Source: an uncultured Collinsella sp. (lineage in GTDB: Bacteria; Actinomycetota; Coriobacteriia; Coriobacteriales; Coriobacteriaceae). From it: DNA of 11,264 nt. Positions 1 to 6,891 of this stretch are shown in pieces (position 1 is the stretch's first letter; each line of letters begins with the position of its first letter). A program made the position numbers and the translations under genes. The stretch is taken from NCBI GenBank assembly GCA_958353395.1, contig CATWSG010000035.1:1-11264 (forward strand), written 5' to 3'. A model generated the notes under the pieces. That model was given only the letters and a program-made list of their open reading frames with translations. It had not been told where the DNA came from and searched no databases.

Positions 1-75
1 GCTGCGGGAACGGCCTATTCGCTCAATGTGTTCGGCTGAGATCGGAAATCAACCATTCCGAGGAAGACGCGGCGC

Positions 76-160
76 AACGGCCCACTTTAGAAGGCAAAAG
101 CGAGTCAGATAGTATAAACTCTCATGCACCATATATACACGGCTCGCGATGCGGGCCGTT
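76..160 (+). promoter_or_regulatory. aroF leader: possible alternative (antiterminator-like) fold
   Basis: AACGGCCC at 76-83 is perfectly complementary to GGGCCGTT at 153-160, the right arm of the terminator-like hairpin. GCGAGTC at 100-106 can pair with GGCTCGC at 141-147, its left arm, with one G-U pair. The two pairings are nested and could form together, and they exclude the 139-159 hairpin. This gives the geometry of an antiterminator, provided transcription starts upstream of position 76. A further AACGGCC copy lies at 9-15. The pairing is read from the sequence; any regulatory role is inferred. No T-box sequence (AGGGTGG) or other known riboswitch signature is seen. Confidence 0.3.
108..118 (+). 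promoter_or_regulatory. candidate -10 region upstream of aroF
   Basis: This stretch lies in the most AT-rich part of the leader. TATAAA at 113-118 matches five of six bases of the bacterial -10 consensus, and an overlapping GATAGT lies at 108-113. No good -35 box is found at 16-18 bases; the nearest TTGACA-like string, TTTAGA at 86-91, is 21 bases away from TATAAA. If this promoter is real, the transcript would begin near 125, contain the 139-163 hairpin, and exclude the antiterminator arms at 76-106. The true promoter could also lie before the window. Confidence 0.25.
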
Positions 161-163
161 TTT
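139..163 (+). terminator. terminator-like hairpin in the aroF leader (possible attenuator)
   Basis: Arms ACGGCTCGC (139-147) and GCGGGCCGT (151-159) pair over nine bases with one G-U wobble around a three-base GAT loop. A run of five T follows (159-163). This is the classical form of an intrinsic terminator. It sits about 33 bases before the aroF start codon, too close for a separate aroF promoter to fit between them with normal spacing. It is therefore either a transcription attenuator controlling the whole aro operon or a leftover terminator of an upstream gene that overlaps the aroF 5' end. Confidence 0.55.
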
Positions 164-196
164 GCAAAAGTTATCCATCGAGGTGAGAGGCACACC

Positions 197-1219
197 ATGA
201 TTGCAATTTTAAAGCAGAGCGCCAGCGACGAGGCCGTCGGCCATATCGTCAGCTGGATTGAGAAAAAAGGCCTGAAGACCGACGTCTCGCGCGGCGAGAA
301 CGAGACGATCATCGGCCTGGTGGGCGATACGACCAAGATCGACCCGTTCCTGCTCGAGTCCATGGATGTCGTCGAGCGCGTGCAGCGCGTCTCGGAGCCG
401 TTCAAGCGCGCCAACCGCAAGTTCCACCCCGAGGACTCCGTCATCGACTGCGGCCACGGCGTCAAGATCGGCGGCGACCAGTTCCAAGTCATCGCTGGCC
501 CCTGCTCCGTCGAGGGCGAGAACCTCATTCGCATCGCACGCCGCGTAAAGGCCGCCGGTGCCACGATGCTGCGCGGCGGTGCCTACAAGCCCCGCACCTC
601 CCCCTACGCCTACCAGGGCATGGGCCCCGCCGGCCTCGACCTGCTGTGCGAGGCGTCTGCCGAGCTCGACATGCCGATCGTCACCGAGATCATGGACCCG
701 CGCGACGTGCAGGTCTTCCTTGACAAGAAGATTGACGTCATGCAGATCGGCGCCCGCAACGCCCAGAACTTCCCCCTGCTCAAGGAGGTCGGCAAGACCC
801 AGACCCCGATTCTGCTCAAGCGCGGCATGTCCGGCACGATCGACGAGCTGCTTATGGCAGCCGAGTACATCATGAGCGAGGGCAACGACAACGTCATCCT
901 GTGCGAGCGCGGTATCCGCACCTTCGAGACCCGCACCCGCAACACCTTCGACCTTAACGCTGTGCCGGTGCTGCACCACCTGTCGCACCTGCCCGTCGTC
1001 GCCGACCCCAGCCACGCCACCGGCTACACCCGCTACGTCGAGCCCATGGCGCTCGCCGCGACCGCCTGCGGTGCCAACGGCCTGGAGATCGAGGTCCACG
1101 ACGAGCCGAGCCGCGCCTGGTCCGACGGCGCCCAGGCCCTCACCCCCGATCAGTTCGACGACACCATGCGCCGCATCCGAGCCATCCGCGAGGTTGTCTG
1201 CCAAGAGACCATGGAGTAG
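197..1219 (+). CDS. aroF: 3-deoxy-7-phosphoheptulonate (DAHP) synthase, Thermotoga-type with N-terminal regulatory domain
   Basis: Catalyses the first shikimate-pathway step, condensing PEP and erythrose 4-phosphate to DAHP in the cytoplasm. The start is the ATG at 197, ten bases after AGGTGA (181-186); this gives 340 residues, close to the roughly 338 of the Thermotoga maritima enzyme. An in-frame ATG at 149 has no ribosome site and lies inside the leader hairpin. Residues 1-65 (MIAILKQSASDEAV...) form the ferredoxin-like domain that in T. maritima mediates tyrosine feedback inhibition. The TIM barrel follows with AGPCS (metal ligand C103), RGGAYKPRTSPY (from R126), QIGARNAQN, LLKRG, DPSH (H273) and IEVH (E299). 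All catalytic and metal-binding residues I can place are intact. It is first in the operon and only 3 bases before tyrA. Feedback by tyrosine is inferred from domain homology. Confidence 0.97.
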   Translation: MIAILKQSASDEAVGHIVSWIEKKGLKTDVSRGENETIIGLVGDTTKIDPFLLESMDVVERVQRVSEPFKRANRKFHPEDSVIDCGHGVKIGGDQFQVIAGPCSVEGENLIRIARRVKAAGATMLRGGAYKPRTSPYAYQGMGPAGLDLLCEASAELDMPIVTEIMDPRDVQVFLDKKIDVMQIGARNAQNFPLLKEVGKTQTPILLKRGMSGTIDELLMAAEYIMSEGNDNVILCERGIRTFETRTRNTFDLNAVPVLHHLSHLPVVADPSHATGYTRYVEPMALAATACGANGLEIEVHDEPSRAWSDGAQALTPDQFDDTMRRIRAIREVVCQETME

Positions 1220-1222
1220 CCC

Positions 1223-2137
1223 ATGGGTACGGTGAGAAACGCGCGCGTTAACCAGGGCGGCCCCAAGTGCGCCGGCATCGTCGGCCTGGGCCTCATCGGC
1301 GGTAGCTTTGCCCGCGGCTATGCACAGGCGGGCGTCCGCGTGCTGGCCTGGGACCCCGATGACGATGTCATGACGGCCGCCAGCATGGGCACTGTCGCCG
1401 GAGAGCTCAACGACAAGACACTCGGCGAATGCGACATCATCGTCCTGGCCTGCTACCCCGAGGCCTGCATCGAGTGGCTCGAGACGCATGCCCAGGCACT
1501 CGCCGACGCCACCGACACCGAGGCCATCATGGGCCCCGTGGTGATCGACACGGTGGGCGTCAAGGGCATCGTGTGCGAGCGCGCCTTTGAGCTTGCCCGC
1601 GAGCACGGCTTTTACTTTGTGGGCGCGCACCCCATGGCGGGCACGCAGTACTCGGGCTATGCACACTCCCGCGCCGACCTGTTCCAGGGCGCGCCACTCG
1701 TTCTCGTGCCGCCCGCGGTGAACGACGCACTCAAGCTGGAGCTTTTGGGCCAGGTACGCGAGATGGTGCGCCCCTTGGGCTTTGGCAAGTTCAGCGTGAC
1801 CAGCGCAGCCGAGCACGACCGCGTCATCGCCTTCACGAGCCAGCTTGCGCACGTGGTATCCAACGCCTATGTTAAGAGCCCGACCGCTCAGGTCCACCAC
1901 GGCTTTTCGGCCGGCAGCTACCGCGACCTCACCCGCGTGGCGCACCTCAATCCGCAGATGTGGTCCGAGCTCATGATCGACGACGCCGATGCTCTCGCCT
2001 TCGAGATCGACCACCTGATCGACTCGCTCGGCACCTACAGCCGTGCGCTCAAGGACCGCGACCAGCGCTATCTGGAGAATCTCCTTGCCGAGGGCGACCG
2101 CATCAAGCGCGCACTCGACGACGAGGCCTCCCACTAG
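1223..2137 (+). CDS. tyrA: prephenate dehydrogenase
   Basis: Oxidatively decarboxylates prephenate to 4-hydroxyphenylpyruvate, the precursor of tyrosine, using NAD(P)+. The 304-residue protein opens with a short polar tail. A Rossmann fold follows with G21-L-G23-L-I-G26-G27, and then the family motif H136-P-M-A-G-T, whose histidine belongs to the prephenate-binding site. The C-terminal half is the helical dimerisation domain typical of TyrA, with SQLAHVVSNAY and GSYRDLTRVA. The protein ends near residue 304, with no ACT domain, unlike the roughly 370-residue Bacillus enzyme, so allosteric tyrosine control through ACT is not expected here. Its ATG lies 3 bases after the aroF stop, and GGAG (1213-1216) within the end of aroF serves as ribosome site, which suggests translational coupling. 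Arogenate as an alternative substrate cannot be excluded from sequence. Confidence 0.95.
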   Translation: MGTVRNARVNQGGPKCAGIVGLGLIGGSFARGYAQAGVRVLAWDPDDDVMTAASMGTVAGELNDKTLGECDIIVLACYPEACIEWLETHAQALADATDTEAIMGPVVIDTVGVKGIVCERAFELAREHGFYFVGAHPMAGTQYSGYAHSRADLFQGAPLVLVPPAVNDALKLELLGQVREMVRPLGFGKFSVTSAAEHDRVIAFTSQLAHVVSNAYVKSPTAQVHHGFSAGSYRDLTRVAHLNPQMWSELMIDDADALAFEIDHLIDSLGTYSRALKDRDQRYLENLLAEGDRIKRALDDEASH

Positions 2138-2173
2138 ACCACCTATCACGCCAGGTCGAAAGGACCGAAGCTT

Positions 2174-3280
2174 ATGGCGATTACCATCGATATCGACACT
2201 GCACGCCCCTACCAGGTGCATGTTGGCACGTTTTTGCTGGAGCAAACGGGACCGCTCGTGCGCGCCACTGCCGGCGGCACCAAGGCCGTCATCGTGACGG
2301 ACACCAACGTGGGCCCGCTCTACCAGATGCCCGTTAAGCAGAGCCTGGAGGCGTCAGGCTACGAGGTGAGCATCTGCACCTTCGAGGCCGGCGAGGCCCA
2401 TAAGCGCGCCGAAACCTATGTTGCCATTTTGGAGTTTATGGCCGAGCACGAGCTTTCGCGCTCCGACGTGATCGTGGCACTCGGCGGCGGCGTCGTGGGC
2501 GACGTGGCGGGCTTTGTGGCCGCCACCTACATGCGCGGCTGCAAGTTTGTGCAGATCCCGACGAGCCTGCTCGCCATGGTGGATTCGTCGGTGGGCGGCA
2601 AGACCGCCATCGACCTGGCTGCCGGCAAGAACCTGGCCGGCGCCTTTTGGCAGCCGAATGTGGTTATCGCCGACGTGGGGTGCCTGGCCACCCTTACGCC
2701 CGAGCAGTTCGCCGACGGCTGCGGCGAGGTCGTCAAGCACGCCGTGATCGCCGACCCGGAGCTTTTCGCCGAGCTGGAGAAGACCCCGCTCACGCTGGAG
2801 CTGCTCAACCGCGATGTAGCCCGCGTAGCACTCATCATCGCCCGCAATATCGACATCAAGCGCGCCGTGGTCGTTGCCGACGAGCGCGAGACCAACCAGC
2901 GCAAGCTCCTCAACTTTGGACACAGCGCCGGACACGCCGTCGAGGCCTGCGAGCACTTTGAGCTTGGACACGGTAACTGCGTGTCGATCGGCATGGGCAT
3001 CATCACGCGCGCCGCGGCCCTGCACGGCGTCTGCGATGCTGCACTTCCCGGTCGTATCGAGGAGCTCTGCGCCCGCCATGGCCTCAAGACCCGCTGCGAC
3101 CTCGATGCCGATGACGTCTTTGCCGAGGCGCTCCACGACAAAAAACGCACCGGTGACACTATCGACTTGGTGATTCCGCACGGCATTGGCCGCTGCAGCA
3201 TCGACCGCACGCCGCTTTCCACTTTCCACGAACTCATTGCCGAGGGCCTCGGCCAGAAGGGAGACGCATCCGCATGCTAG
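2174..3280 (+). CDS. aroB: 3-dehydroquinate synthase
   Basis: Cyclises DAHP to 3-dehydroquinate, the second pathway step, with NAD+ and a divalent metal (usually zinc) in the active site. The 368-residue length is normal for the family. Visible motifs are the glycine-rich nucleotide loop GGGVVGD (G104-D110), PTSLLAMVDSSVGGKTAI with the phosphate/substrate-binding residues, and NLAGAFWQP. The three expected metal ligands are E185 (in DGCGEVVKHA), H250 (in FGHSAGHA) and H266 (in ELGHGN). The start ATG follows GAAAGGA (2158-2164) at a normal distance, 36 bases after the tyrA stop. Its last seven bases (ATGCTAG) overlap the start of aroA, which indicates translational coupling. Confidence 0.97.
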   Translation: MAITIDIDTARPYQVHVGTFLLEQTGPLVRATAGGTKAVIVTDTNVGPLYQMPVKQSLEASGYEVSICTFEAGEAHKRAETYVAILEFMAEHELSRSDVIVALGGGVVGDVAGFVAATYMRGCKFVQIPTSLLAMVDSSVGGKTAIDLAAGKNLAGAFWQPNVVIADVGCLATLTPEQFADGCGEVVKHAVIADPELFAELEKTPLTLELLNRDVARVALIIARNIDIKRAVVVADERETNQRKLLNFGHSAGHAVEACEHFELGHGNCVSIGMGIITRAAALHGVCDAALPGRIEELCARHGLKTRCDLDADDVFAEALHDKKRTGDTIDLVIPHGIGRCSIDRTPLSTFHELIAEGLGQKGDASAC

Positions 3281-4593
3281 CCCGCATCACCCCCTCCCCG
3301 CTCAAGGGCACCGTTCCCGCGATCGCGTCCAAGTCGATGGCGCATCGCCTCATCATCTGCGCTGCGCTTGCCAACGGCGAGACGCACGTTACCTGCAACA
3401 CCACCTGCGCCGACATCGAGGCCACGGTGCGCTGCCTTACGGCCCTGGGTGCTCGCATCGAGACCGTCGAGGACGGCTTCCAGGTCCACCCCACTATGAA
3501 GAGCATTGAGTTTGGCCTGCTCAAGGCACTTGCCGGCAGAACGCTTGACTGCGGCGAAAGCGGCTCCACGCTCCGCTTTATGTTGCCCGTCGCCTGCGCG
3601 CTGGGCGCAGAAGCAACTTTTGTGGGTCAGGGACGCTTAGGCGCCCGCCCGCTGTCCCCGCTCTCGGACGAGATCATCGCCGCCGGCTGCGACCTGCAGG
3701 GTCTGGGCGGTTTTCCGCTCAAGACAAGCGGCCGCATGCGCCCGGGCACCTTTGTGCTGCCGGGCAACGTGAGCTCGCAGTATATCTCGGGCCTGCTGCT
3801 GGCGGCCCCGCTGCTGGCCAAGCCCTCCTGCGTGCAGGTGACCGGCCTTATTGAGAGCCGCCCTTACATCAACCTGACGATCCAGGCCATGAAGGCCTTT
3901 GGCGTCGAGGTCAACGTCGAGCGTATTCCGGCCAAGGACGGCCAGCCCGAGGTCACGAACTTCCGCGTGAGCAGCGGCTCGTACCGCACGCCCGGCAGCG
4001 TAGCCGTCGAGGGCGACTGGTCCAACGCCGCCTTTTGGCTGTGCGCCGGCGCCATCGGCACCGACCCCATCACCGTCGAGGGCGTGTCGCTGAGCTCCGC
4101 ACAGGGCGACCGCAACGTGCTTGCCGCGCTTTCGCGCTTTGGCGCCCGCATCGTGCGCTCCACCAACGCCGCCACCGTGCAGTCCGACAAGCTCGCCGGC
4201 TTTGAGATGAGCGCCCACGACATTCCCGACCTGGTACCCGTTATCTCGGCCGTGGCCTCGCTGGCTCAGGGCCGCACGTTCATCCGTGACTGTGCGCGCC
4301 TGCGCATCAAGGAATCTGACCGTCTGGTCACCACCACCCGCGAGCTCACCGCGCTGGGCGCACAGGTGCGCATCGCCGGTGACGACCTCATCATCAAGGG
4401 TGTCGATGCCTTCACCGGCGGCGAGGTCGATTCGCACAACGACCACCGCATCGCCATGATGGCCGCCATCGCTGCGAGCCGTGCCACCGGCGAGGTCGTG
4501 ATCCACGGCGCCGAGGCCGTCAACAAGTCCTATCCCGATTTCTTCGACCACTACCGCCTGCTGGGCGGCAAGGTCACACTCGAGGAGGAATAG
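3274..4593 (+). CDS. aroA: 3-phosphoshikimate 1-carboxyvinyltransferase (EPSP synthase)
   Basis: Transfers the enolpyruvyl group of PEP to shikimate 3-phosphate, step six of the pathway. The 439-residue protein has the inside-out alpha/beta double domain of the family. Visible motifs include SKSMAHR (K20, S21, R25), the PEP loop LDCGESGSTLRF, GQGRLGARPL with R121 and R125, SSQYISGLLLA, IKESDRL, and NDHRIAMMAA near the C-terminus. The PEP loop reads CGESGSTLRF rather than the Escherichia coli GNAGTAMRP, a form I associate with Gram-positive and clostridial enzymes. The start overlaps the aroB stop by seven bases and is served by AGAAGGGAG (3255-3263). The last codons contain the GAGGAGGA ribosome site of aroC. 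Confidence 0.97.
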   Translation: MLARITPSPLKGTVPAIASKSMAHRLIICAALANGETHVTCNTTCADIEATVRCLTALGARIETVEDGFQVHPTMKSIEFGLLKALAGRTLDCGESGSTLRFMLPVACALGAEATFVGQGRLGARPLSPLSDEIIAAGCDLQGLGGFPLKTSGRMRPGTFVLPGNVSSQYISGLLLAAPLLAKPSCVQVTGLIESRPYINLTIQAMKAFGVEVNVERIPAKDGQPEVTNFRVSSGSYRTPGSVAVEGDWSNAAFWLCAGAIGTDPITVEGVSLSSAQGDRNVLAALSRFGARIVRSTNAATVQSDKLAGFEMSAHDIPDLVPVISAVASLAQGRTFIRDCARLRIKESDRLVTTTRELTALGAQVRIAGDDLIIKGVDAFTGGEVDSHNDHRIAMMAAIAASRATGEVVIHGAEAVNKSYPDFFDHYRLLGGKVTLEEE

Positions 4594-4594
4594 C

Positions 4595-5692
4595 ATGTCC
4601 TCGACCTTTGGCAACGTCTTGCACTTAAGCATCTTCGGCCAATCGCACTCCCCCGCTATCGGCTGCTCGCTCGATGGCATCCCGGCGGGCATCGCCGTGG
4701 ACCAGGAGGAGCTGCAGGCCTTCCTCGACCGTCGCGCCCCCGGACGCGACGAGACCGCGACCAAACGACGCGAGGCTGACGCAGCCCACATCATCGCCGG
4801 TGTTGTCGATGGACATACCACCGGCGCGCCCATCGCCGCGATTATCGAGAACACCAACACGCGCTCCAAGGATTACTCCGAGCTGCGCCGCAAACCCCGC
4901 CCCGGGCACGCAGATTTCCCTGCGCGCGTGAAGTATCACAACATGCACGATGTCGCTGGTGGCGGGCATTTTTCCGGTCGCCTAACGGCACCCTTGTGCA
5001 TCGCCGGCGGGATCGCGCTGCAAGCACTCGAGGCCCGTGGCATTCAGGTCATGGCGCACGTCGCGCAGATCGGCGGCATCTCCGACCTGCCCATGGACGA
5101 TATGGTCTATCGCGAGGCCGACCGCAAGGCGATCCTTACGAACGACCTGCCGTGCATTGACGCCGCAGCTGCCGGTCGCATGCGCGAGGAGATCCTTGCC
5201 GCGCGCGACGAGCTCGACAGCATCGGCGGCATCGTGGAGTGCGGCATTTACGGGCTTCCCGCGGGCATCGGCGACCCCATGTTCGACGGCATCGAGAACC
5301 GCATCGCGCAAATCGCATTTGGCATTCCCGCCGTAAAGGGCGTGGAGTTTGGCATGGGCTTTGCCGTGGCCGCCATGCGCGGCAGCGAGAACAACGACCC
5401 GTATCGCATCGACGCCGAGACCGACGAGATCGAGGTCGAGTCCAACAACGCCGGCGGCATTCTGGGCGGCATCTCCACCGGCGCGCCCGTCATGTGGCGC
5501 ATGGCCGTAAAGCCGACGCCCTCAATTGGCCGCGAGCAGCAGACCGTAGACATGGACGCCATGGAAAATGCCGAGCTCTCGGTCCACGGCCGTCACGATC
5601 CCTGCATCGTCCCGCGCGCCGTCCCCGTAGCCGAAGCAGCAGCTGCCCTCGCGATTTGGGACGCCCTCCTCGAGGACGCCGCCCAGCTCTAA
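4595..5692 (+). CDS. aroC: chorismate synthase
   Basis: Eliminates phosphate from EPSP to give chorismate, the pathway end product, using reduced FMN. The 365-residue length is typical. Motifs include the N-terminal FGQSHSPAIG with catalytic-site H18, RRAPGRDE, ENTNTRSKDY, RGSENNDPY, NNAGGILGGISTGAPV and, near the C-terminus, GRHDPCIVPRAVPVAEA. The segment GGGHFSGRLTA (H125) replaces the GGGRSSARET of enterobacterial enzymes; I recall this form from clostridial-type chorismate synthases. Only one base separates the aroA stop from the ATG, and the strong GAGGAGGA (4582-4589) lies inside aroA, so the two are very likely translated in a coupled way. A reduced-flavin supply gene is not present in the window. 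Confidence 0.97.
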   Translation: MSSTFGNVLHLSIFGQSHSPAIGCSLDGIPAGIAVDQEELQAFLDRRAPGRDETATKRREADAAHIIAGVVDGHTTGAPIAAIIENTNTRSKDYSELRRKPRPGHADFPARVKYHNMHDVAGGGHFSGRLTAPLCIAGGIALQALEARGIQVMAHVAQIGGISDLPMDDMVYREADRKAILTNDLPCIDAAAAGRMREEILAARDELDSIGGIVECGIYGLPAGIGDPMFDGIENRIAQIAFGIPAVKGVEFGMGFAVAAMRGSENNDPYRIDAETDEIEVESNNAGGILGGISTGAPVMWRMAVKPTPSIGREQQTVDMDAMENAELSVHGRHDPCIVPRAVPVAEAAAALAIWDALLEDAAQL

Positions 5693-5745
5693 CCCGACTC
5701 ACCTGGGTTGCCTGTCAACTCAGCCGTTACGTGAAAGGGGCCTCC

Positions 5746-6891
5746 ATGGACCTTGCTGACATCCGCCAGACCATCGATGGCATCGACACCACGCTCCTCA
5801 GCAGCTTTGTCGAGCGCATGGACATTGCCACCGAGGTCGCCAAGTCAAAAATCGAGATGGGCAAGGCCGTCTTCGACCCCGCCCGCGAGCGCTCCAAGCT
5901 CAACAACCTCGCCAGCCGCGCGCCCGAGCGCTACGAGGCCCAAACCATCACCCTGTTCCGTCTCCTCATGAGCATGAGCAAGGCCGAGCAGCAGCGCTAC
6001 ATCAACGAACTCAAGGGCATCACTGTCTCGAAAAAGGCCCACGCCACGGCTGCAGCCTCCGACACGCCCTTCCCTCAAACTGCCACCGTCGCTTGCCAGG
6101 GCGTTGAGGGCGCCTACAGCCAGATCGCCGCGTGCAAGCTCTTTGCCGTGCCCGATATCGCGTTCTTCGACACCTTCGAGGGCGTCATGCGCGCCGTGCG
6201 CGACGGCTTCTGCGAGTTTGGCGTTCTGCCCATCGAAAACTCCACCGCCGGCTCGGTCAACGCCGTCTACGACCTGCTCGCCCAGTTCGACTTTCACATC
6301 GTGCGCTCGCTGCGCCTCAAAATCGATCACAACCTGCTCGTCAAGCCCGGCACCAAGCTCGCAGACGTGCGAGAGGTGTACAGCCATGGCCAAGCAATTG
6401 CCCAGTGCGCGGGCTTTATCGAGGCCCACGGCCTGCACGCCACCAAGTACCCCAATACCGCCATGTCGGCCGAGATGGTCGCCAGCTCCGAACGCGCTGA
6501 CGTCGCCGCCATCGCCTCGCGCAGCTGTGCGGCACTCTACGGCCTGGAGGTGCTGGAGCCCAATATCCAAGACTCGGACAACAACTACACGCGCTTTGTC
6601 GTCATCAGCCGCGAGCCGCGCGTCTACCCCGGCGCCAACCGCACCTCGCTCATGATCACCACGGCCAACGAGCCGGGCGCCCTCTACCGCGTGCTCGAGC
6701 GCTTCTATGCGCTCAACATCAACCTCATCAAGCTCGAGAGCCGTCCCATCCCCGGGCGCGATTTTGAGTTTATGTTCTACTTTGATCTGGACTGCCCCTT
6801 TGGCAGCAAGGCCCTCGACGACCTGCTCGATTCGATCGACGACGTGTGTGAGAGCTTCACCTACTTTGGCAGCTACACGGAGGTGCTCTAG
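5746..6891 (+). CDS. pheA: bifunctional chorismate mutase / prephenate dehydratase with ACT domain (P-protein)
   Basis: Converts chorismate to prephenate and then to phenylpyruvate, the phenylalanine precursor. The ATG at 5746 follows GAAAGGGG (5732-5739) and gives 381 residues, close to the 386 of E. coli PheA. Residues 1-85 are an AroQ-class chorismate mutase with R7, R24, K35, D44, R47 and E48 aligned to the E. coli active-site residues R11, R28, K39, D48, R51 and E52. From about residue 114 the dehydratase domain shows GVEGAYSQ, VLPIENSTAGSV and the T282-R283-F284 motif. Residues from about 298 form an ACT domain with GALYRVL and E331-S-R-P334, the phenylalanine-binding signature. Feedback inhibition by phenylalanine is therefore likely. 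The 53-base gap after aroC contains only a weak 5-bp AACCC/GGGTT hairpin. Confidence 0.97.
   Translation: MDLADIRQTIDGIDTTLLSSFVERMDIATEVAKSKIEMGKAVFDPARERSKLNNLASRAPERYEAQTITLFRLLMSMSKAEQQRYINELKGITVSKKAHATAAASDTPFPQTATVACQGVEGAYSQIAACKLFAVPDIAFFDTFEGVMRAVRDGFCEFGVLPIENSTAGSVNAVYDLLAQFDFHIVRSLRLKIDHNLLVKPGTKLADVREVYSHGQAIAQCAGFIEAHGLHATKYPNTAMSAEMVASSERADVAAIASRSCAALYGLEVLEPNIQDSDNNYTRFVVISREPRVYPGANRTSLMITTANEPGALYRVLERFYALNINLIKLESRPIPGRDFEFMFYFDLDCPFGSKALDDLLDSIDDVCESFTYFGSYTEVL

Noticed and set aside
3..200. Open plus-strand frame ending in a TGA that overlaps the aroF ATG
   Set aside because: It runs through the AT-rich leader and the hairpin, its translation resembles no protein family, and it lacks the codon bias of the neighbours. 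It could be the tail of an upstream gene only if the leader is coding, which I consider unlikely.
209..2245. Long minus-strand open frame opposite aroF and tyrA (678 codons)
   Set aside because: Low-complexity A/V/G/L-rich antisense frame caused by the strong GC third-position bias of the real plus-strand genes. It crosses two recognised genes and matches no family.
5691..5709. AACCC/GGGTT hairpin after aroC
   Set aside because: Only five pairs and no T-run; too weak to call a terminator in GC-rich sequence.
5239..5745. Upstream in-frame extension of pheA inside aroC, giving a 550-residue frame
   Set aside because: The added part is arginine-rich shadow of aroC, and the good ribosome site at 5732-5739 with ATG at 5746 gives a normal-length P-protein.
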